Assembly (NCBI GenBank): GCA_020725525.1 | Contig: DYEX01000077.1 | Span: 100,883-164,882, forward strand | DNA: 64,000 bases | Direction of reading: 5' to 3' | Origin: Desulfovirgula sp. | Lineage (GTDB): Bacteria; Bacillota; Desulfotomaculia; Desulfotomaculales; Desulfovirgulaceae | Shown: positions 58,549 to 64,000 of the stretch, one piece after another | How positions within the stretch are numbered: the first letter of the stretch is position 1 | How the letters are laid out: each line of letters starts with the position of its first letter | Position numbers and translations under genes: made by a program | Notes under the pieces: generated by a model | What the model was told of the DNA's origin: nothing | Databases searched by the model: none | The model's input: the letters and a program-made list of their open reading frames with translations, nothing else

Positions 58549-59328
58549 TTATCCGGGAATGGTGCACTGTTGCCGTAGGAATTGTGCAATTATGCGATTT
58601 AGCTCCTCCGGCCGTTCGAGCATCATCATATGTCCTGCTTCTAGGATAAGCTCGAATTGCGCCCGGGGCAGCTTCTGCTGCAAGTACTGTCCGTATTTGA
58701 CTGGAGTGAGCAGGTCCTGATCGGCAGAAATGACCATGGCAGGGACATCGATAGAGGGCAAGGCGTTCGTCAAATCAAAACGGTTGCAGGCCGTAAAGTC
58801 TGCCAGGTATACGGAGGGTGGAACGGCCTCCATTTCCTTGCGGGCAGCTTCCAGTAGAGAGGATAGTGCGTTTTTGCTATAAGCTAGCTGGATCAGCTCT
58901 TTATAATATTCCCCTTGTTTTAAGGTTTCCAGCAAAGCCGGTAGCACCCGCAGGCGAGCACCGGTCCCAATCAGGATCATCCCGGCCAATCTATGGGGAT
59001 AACAGCGGGCAAAATCCAGGGTAATGGCTCCTCCCATAGAATGTCCGGCCAGGAAAAAGGAATGACCAATTAGCTTTTCGGCAAAAGCAAAGATAAATTC
59101 CCGGTAAACGGCAATGTCATTAGCGGCTTTACCCTGCGACTGACCGTGACCGGGCAGATCTACTGCCAGTACCAGGTAATCCTCTTTTAAACTGTTGATC
59201 TGATGCAGCCAGTGGCGGTGACTTCCCCCTGCCCCGTGGATAAATAAGATGGTTTGCCTGGGCTCCTTGTTTTTGGGCATCCCGGCTGCGTAATGATAAT
59301 TTAATCCTTCAAGGGTTAAAAAAGGCAT
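58549..59328 (-). CDS. Alpha/beta-fold hydrolase
   Basis: ILFIHGAGGSHRHW; AGHSMGGAITLDFA nucleophile elbow; LEAGHMMMLERPEELN. Confidence 0.92.
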   Translation of the reverse strand: MPFLTLEGLNYHYAAGMPKNKEPRQTILFIHGAGGSHRHWLHQINSLKEDYLVLAVDLPGHGQSQGKAANDIAVYREFIFAFAEKLIGHSFFLAGHSMGGAITLDFARCYPHRLAGMILIGTGARLRVLPALLETLKQGEYYKELIQLAYSKNALSSLLEAARKEMEAVPPSVYLADFTACNRFDLTNALPSIDVPAMVISADQDLLTPVKYGQYLQQKLPRAQFELILEAGHMMMLERPEELNRIIAQFLRQQCTIPG

Positions 59329-59345
59329 CGGGAACCCTCCATGAA

Positions 59346-59372
59346 AAAATTACCGGCGTCAGAACCGGTAAA
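59346..59372 (-). terminator. Hairpin terminator (potentially bidirectional)
   Basis: TTACCGG-N8-CCGGTAA with TTTTTT on the minus strand. Confidence 0.65.
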
Positions 59373-59407
59373 AAAACAGAGGTTTAGTGAGCTCATTCCG
59401 GTAAATT

Positions 59408-59563
59408 TTAGTGATGCCCGTGAGCGTCGCAGCTCTGAGCTGGTTTTTCTTCTACATCCTCATACTTTTTCCACATGGTGGTGAATGCATAGGCAATAAC
59501 CAGCATGGCAATGGTAGTAAAAAACCCAAAGACAACACCCTGCCACCATTGGCTGAAAAACAT
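59408..59563 (-). CDS. 51-aa single-TM small protein with CDAHGHH tail (absent from supplied ORF track)
   Basis: MFFSQWWQGVVFGFFTTIAMLVIAYAFTTMWKKYEDVEEKPAQSCDAHGHH; RBS AAAGGGAGGGGAGACT-ATG. Confidence 0.7.
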   Translation of the reverse strand: MFFSQWWQGVVFGFFTTIAMLVIAYAFTTMWKKYEDVEEKPAQSCDAHGHH

Positions 59564-59604
59564 AGTCTCCCCTCCCTTTGTGTTCCGGTGTATACGAGCT
59601 TTTT

Positions 59605-62349
59605 TTATTGTTCTGTCACTCTGGCAGTTAACTCGTTTAAAACCCGTTTCAGTTGCTGCAAAGAATCACCGTAGCCGGCCCAGTCTCCAATTTTGAGTCT
59701 TTCCTGGGCCTGGTCGTAAAGCCTGTTGGCCTCTCGTGCCAGTTCGGCCAGCGATTGGCTACTGGTCGCGGGTTCTGCCGGTGTGGTTAACGTTACTGAT
59801 TCCCCTTTACCATCGGTAAAGATTCGCTTTAAGGCTTCCTCTAGCGTTGGTTCCATCACCACCCGGTCGCCGTGAACCACAATTACCCGGCGCAACTCGG
59901 GCATTTTACTTTGTTCTGCCTGCAGGTATAATGGTTCCACATACAATAGGGAATCTTTGACCGGTATCACCAGCAGGTTACCCCGGAAAACCCGGGAACC
60001 CCGCTGGTCCCACAGGGACAGTTGCTGAGAAATGGTGGTGTCCTGGTTTATGCGGGCCTCAATTTGCATGGGGCCGTAAACCAGTTCCTGTTTGGGGAAC
60101 TCATAAACCAGCAATCGGCCGTAGTTTGGACCATCTGACCTGCCGGCGAGCCAGGCCACCATATTCTTTTTGTTTTGAGGAATAAAGGGCATGATCTGTA
60201 TATACTCGGGCTCCTTTTCCCCGGGTAACCTGGTGATGATATAGTAGGCCTCCATAGGTTGTTCCTTATCTTCAACTATTTCGGTGGGCCTATCCCATTT
60301 ATCTTCTTTGTTATAAAATATCCGGTAGTCTTCCATGTGATAAACGGCATATTTTTGAGCCTGTATCATAAAAAAGTCTTCGGGGTACCGGATGTGTGCT
60401 TTAAGCTCTGCAGGCATTTCGGTAAGGGGCAGGAAAACCCCCGGGAATATTTTGCTGTATGTTTTTATGATGGGATCATCGTTGTCGGCAATATAAAAAG
60501 TCACACTGCCATCGTAAGCATCAACCACAACCTTTACTGCGTTGCGGATGTAATTGAATTGGTGGTTATATGGTTCCGCATAGGGGAACATGTTGGTGGT
60601 TGTATAGGCATCCCACATCCAGTATAACTTACCGTTGGCCAGTACGATATAGGGGTCTCTATCGTAGGTCAGGAAAGGTACCAGTTTGGGTACCCGTTCG
60701 TAAATATTGCGGTAATAAAGCACCTGGCTCTCATTGGTGATGTCTCCGGAAAGAAGGAGCCGGTAGTCTCCGAAGGAGATGGCAAAAAGCAACCGCCGTA
60801 CGAAGGAGCCAACCCTGACGCCTTTATCCCCCTGGTACGTACACCAGGCATTTTCATCGCCCTTGGGATAGTCAAATTCCGGACTTTTGGTATTGACAAC
60901 CACATAATTATCAGTAGCCTCACCAAAATAAATTTCCGGGCGAGTGATTTTTAAATCAGTATGGGTGGTGGGTGGGATATCCTTGATGAGGAAACGCGGT
61001 AACCCTTCCCTGGTTACCTCATTGACCGGGCTCATAACAATACCATAACCATGGGTATATTTTAAATGCTGGTTGACCCAGGTTTGTGCCTGGGGAGGTA
61101 ACTGGCTCTGGTTTAATTCCCTGGCTGCCACCATCACCTGGCGGTAATGGCCATCAATGGTATAACGGTCGATATCGATATTTTTCAGCTGGTAATAGAG
61201 ACGCATTTCCTGCAGCTGACTGTAAGTTTGCTGTAAAGGTCGATAATCCCAGAGACGTATATTGTTAATGGTATCCTGGTTGTTCTGAATATCCTGCGCG
61301 GTTAACTCCCGTCCGGCGGGAAAGGATTTTCTTTCGATACTATCGAGCTTATAGGCCAGGCGGGTGAATTTGATGCCGTTTTCAATATACGGCTTTTCCC
61401 GGTTCATTTCGTTGGGAACTACAATAAACTTTTGTACCGCGGCGGGATAAATGCTTCCCAGGACTATGGAACCAGCTACCAGAAAACCAATTGTATAGAG
61501 AACGAGCCGGAACCGGGCAAGAAAGATGTTCAACAAAATGATTCCTGTACAGGCCAGGGAAAGAACCAGTAGGACCTTATAAGCTAACAGGTTGGCGTGA
61601 ATATCGGTGTACCCGGGGCCATAAACTACCCCTCGCTCCGAATAGAGCAGCAGGTATTGATCCAGGCGATATCCCCAGGCCCGGAGGAGGAAAAAGGCCG
61701 CTGCCAAACCCGAGAGGTGATATTTAGCCTGTTCAAAGCGGAAGATACTTTTCCAGCCGCTCTGGGTGGTACTACCCACGACGGCATAAATGCCGCTTAC
61801 CGCCAGCAAGCTGAGCACGGTGGTCCACAATAGCAACCGGTAAAGAAACAAATAAAAAGGTAACTGGAAAACGTAAAACCCTACATCCCGGTGAAAAATG
61901 GGATCCTGCAGGTTAAAGGAGGTCCTGTGCCAAAACTGCTGGAAGACATTCCAATTGTCAGTCACAGCCAGGCCCGTCAAGAATGCCGGCACCAGGCTTA
62001 AAATGGCCATAACCACAGTTAACTGCCGTGACTGGACATACTTGCTCCAGGGAGGCTGGTAAAGGGTGACTATGTCTCCATCACTAACTGGTCTGGTTTC
62101 AGCAGCCTTAATCAAGGGACCGCGGGTGAACAGCAGGTTGACGAAAATGACGAGGAAGACAGTTAATCCGGTAACCAGCCCTACACCCCACTGGGAAAGT
62201 AGAATGGTCAAAAACACTTTCTCAAAGTGTAAGGATTTAAACCAGAGCCAGTCAGTATAAAAGCCAACTCCCCAGTATAAAAGGGCCAGAAAAAGCAAGA
62301 GACCAAAGATTAGAAATGTTTTAGACAACCGTAAACTTATACCCAACAC
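59605..62349 (-). CDS. UPF0182 family membrane protein
   Basis: 914 aa, N-terminal multi-TM, long extracellular domain; YGIVMSPVNEVTREGLPRF, PEIYFGE. Confidence 0.93.
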   Translation of the reverse strand: MLGISLRLSKTFLIFGLLLFLALLYWGVGFYTDWLWFKSLHFEKVFLTILLSQWGVGLVTGLTVFLVIFVNLLFTRGPLIKAAETRPVSDGDIVTLYQPPWSKYVQSRQLTVVMAILSLVPAFLTGLAVTDNWNVFQQFWHRTSFNLQDPIFHRDVGFYVFQLPFYLFLYRLLLWTTVLSLLAVSGIYAVVGSTTQSGWKSIFRFEQAKYHLSGLAAAFFLLRAWGYRLDQYLLLYSERGVVYGPGYTDIHANLLAYKVLLVLSLACTGIILLNIFLARFRLVLYTIGFLVAGSIVLGSIYPAAVQKFIVVPNEMNREKPYIENGIKFTRLAYKLDSIERKSFPAGRELTAQDIQNNQDTINNIRLWDYRPLQQTYSQLQEMRLYYQLKNIDIDRYTIDGHYRQVMVAARELNQSQLPPQAQTWVNQHLKYTHGYGIVMSPVNEVTREGLPRFLIKDIPPTTHTDLKITRPEIYFGEATDNYVVVNTKSPEFDYPKGDENAWCTYQGDKGVRVGSFVRRLLFAISFGDYRLLLSGDITNESQVLYYRNIYERVPKLVPFLTYDRDPYIVLANGKLYWMWDAYTTTNMFPYAEPYNHQFNYIRNAVKVVVDAYDGSVTFYIADNDDPIIKTYSKIFPGVFLPLTEMPAELKAHIRYPEDFFMIQAQKYAVYHMEDYRIFYNKEDKWDRPTEIVEDKEQPMEAYYIITRLPGEKEPEYIQIMPFIPQNKKNMVAWLAGRSDGPNYGRLLVYEFPKQELVYGPMQIEARINQDTTISQQLSLWDQRGSRVFRGNLLVIPVKDSLLYVEPLYLQAEQSKMPELRRVIVVHGDRVVMEPTLEEALKRIFTDGKGESVTLTTPAEPATSSQSLAELAREANRLYDQAQERLKIGDWAGYGDSLQQLKRVLNELTARVTEQ

Positions 62350-62418
62350 GTTCCCCTCCCCTGTTGCGATACCAGAAATGTCTCCTGCTCCGACGTGTCC
62401 GGGTGCTACTTTGGAAAA

Positions 62419-62613
62419 TTACATAGGTTTTGGATTTTTTTGTGCCTCATCTGCTTCGTGGCGTAATTTTGCTTCACATAACTGACAAATTAAAACCGAT
62501 GATTTTTTAGGCTGGAGATCTTCATCATCGTAATCATCGTAGGAATCCGGATTAAATTCTTCCACCTCTACCAAACGACCGCACATAATACACCGGCCGG
62601 CCACCGGTAACAC
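62419..62613 (-). CDS. Small zinc-ribbon-like protein (DUF2197-like)
   Basis: CIMCGRL...ICQLCEAKLRHEADEAQ. Confidence 0.75.
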   Translation of the reverse strand: MLPVAGRCIMCGRLVEVEEFNPDSYDDYDDEDLQPKKSSVLICQLCEAKLRHEADEAQKNPKPM

Positions 62614-62698
62614 CTCCTGACATGTTGAGCAAAAGCTTTAATGTATGATTATTCGCCGTAATATAGTGATTTCCTTCCCTTATTTTAAAATAATAATA

Positions 62699-62725
62699 TA
62701 AGCCTGCCGGTAAGCTGGCAGGCTT
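62699..62725. terminator. Hairpin between GalT-like and zinc-ribbon genes
   Basis: AAGCCTGCC-GGTAAGCT-GGCAGGCTT. Confidence 0.55.
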
Positions 62726-62746
62726 TGCTGTAAAAAGTAAACAGTA

Positions 62747-63781
62747 CTACCCCAGCTGAAAGTATTTTTTCAGTTCCAGGGCCATTTCTTCAGGTAAATG
62801 TAATGTCCACGGTTCATCGTGAAGCACCTGAAGGTGGCTGAAATCGCTTCCCACCAGAGGATAAATGGTATAACGCCCTACGATCCGGGCGGTAATCCAG
62901 AAACCCTGGTCCTCTTGACGGGCAGTATACAGGGCCGCGTTAAAACTGGCGATGTTTATATTATCGTAATAACGAATAACCTTGAGCAGGCCCTCTGCCA
63001 GGTCTTGTAAATCCTGGTTCTCGATATCTGCAATGTTTGTTTTATGGGGTAGGATGGCCGTAACGTCACACAGTGCCCGGGGGGCAAAGGTGGCCAGCCA
63101 GTAGGTATTGCCCACCTGCCCGAGGTAGCGTTCTTCTTTTTCTTGTTCATACTCCAGAAGATCCGCCCAGAAGTTTCGGCCGTTTTTCTCCAGGTAAGCC
63201 CTTCCATGATCAATCATTTCCGCATCGTAGCGGCAGGGCTGCGGCCCGCACAAAACCTGTAAGTGGGGATGAATTATAGAACCGCCTGAATAAGGCATGT
63301 AATTCCAGTTCACAGAACCGTACCGGGCCCGCTGGGAATCGTAAGCTTCGACTAATTTAAGAAAATCCAGTGCCGCCCGGAAACTATCGACGATAATACC
63401 GGGAGTTAATGCGGTCATGGACAGGTAATGCTCCGGTCCCATTACCGTCACCCCGGCGTAAATCTCGTAAGGGGCCAGGTTTGGTACTACCACTGCCTGA
63501 CCGTACTTCAAACGGCCCCCGGGTACCATATTCTCGGGAAAACGGGGCGTGGCCTTTTCAAGGTTTTCGGGGCAAAAAGGGCAAAACTTCTGCCTTGATT
63601 CCTCCACAAAAGGCGTCCAATCGTGGCGGGGTAATTTGCGGTTGCGCAAAGGTAAAATACGCACCCTTTGTCCGGTTAAAGGATCAAATCGAATTTCACT
63701 GGGGGTGCTGGTCAAGGCAAACCCCTGCAAAGGGTTATGAAATTTTGTTTCGTTGACTATTTTTCGCAGCTCAATCCCCAT
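62747..63781 (-). CDS. Galactose-1-phosphate uridylyltransferase-like (HIT superfamily) protein
   Basis: SEIRFDPLTGQRVRILPLRNRKLPRHDWTPF, CPFCPENLEKATP, GGSIIHPHLQVL. Confidence 0.85.
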   Translation of the reverse strand: MGIELRKIVNETKFHNPLQGFALTSTPSEIRFDPLTGQRVRILPLRNRKLPRHDWTPFVEESRQKFCPFCPENLEKATPRFPENMVPGGRLKYGQAVVVPNLAPYEIYAGVTVMGPEHYLSMTALTPGIIVDSFRAALDFLKLVEAYDSQRARYGSVNWNYMPYSGGSIIHPHLQVLCGPQPCRYDAEMIDHGRAYLEKNGRNFWADLLEYEQEKEERYLGQVGNTYWLATFAPRALCDVTAILPHKTNIADIENQDLQDLAEGLLKVIRYYDNINIASFNAALYTARQEDQGFWITARIVGRYTIYPLVGSDFSHLQVLHDEPWTLHLPEEMALELKKYFQLG

Positions 63782-64000
63782 TTTAAAGCCCGTGCGATTT
63801 ACCCGCAGTCCTGGCTCAAGCTCTGGCTGGTTGGATTGGCCAGGTCTAGGGATGGTCTTTTCGCCCCAGGGCGTTCCCTCCTTTTCGTAAGAGTATTCAG
63901 TTTTCTTTTATTTTAGCAATAACCACCAATTTTGTCATCCTAATTTGTAGAGTACCTCCTATAGGCCGTGTAAAATTTCAGTAGGCACCAGAAGGGGATC

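Overview
This is a gene-dense bacterial chromosome window. Gene content and order suggest a Desulfotomaculum/Pelotomaculum-type Peptococcaceae (Firmicutes); that assignment is inference. Main blocks: (1) 1-9.5 kb: housekeeping block with an acetone-carboxylase/hydantoinase-like C-terminus, a histone-deacetylase-family protein, mutL, miaA, hfq, a LysR regulator, a YnbB-like PLP enzyme and spoVK. (2) 9.9-27.4 kb: a dicarboxylate utilisation island with a DcuS/CitB-type two-component system, two tandem DctP proteins plus DctQM, a sigma54 activator, a CitE-like lyase, a SucCD-like CoA ligase, an MmgE/PrpD enzyme, an FrhB-like iron-sulfur flavoprotein, a soluble-looking fumarate reductase/succinate dehydrogenase AB pair and a DUF1847-like protein. 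(3) lexA. (4) 28.2-40.9 kb: a complete methylmalonyl-CoA (propionate) pathway cluster resembling the mmc cluster of Pelotomaculum thermopropionicum. (5) 40.9-45.3 kb: pstSCA without pstB, then a STAS protein and a zinc-dependent phospholipase C, both units preceded by 11-bp-periodic PHO-box arrays. (6) 45.3-64 kb: glnHPQ-type transporter, KhtTU-like antiporter, a small mobile-element-like remnant, glycosyltransferase, radical SAM protein, ComFB, HAD, pfkA, UPF0182 and a GalT-like protein. The best candidates for something undescribed are the sigma54-controlled CitE/CoA-ligase/PrpD/FrhB/FrdAB island, whose FrdB-like subunit has selectively lost its [3Fe-4S] ligands, and a nested-hairpin element next to a truncated HUH-motif ORF at about 52.2-52.6 kb. 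All calls come from reading the sequence; no database search was run.
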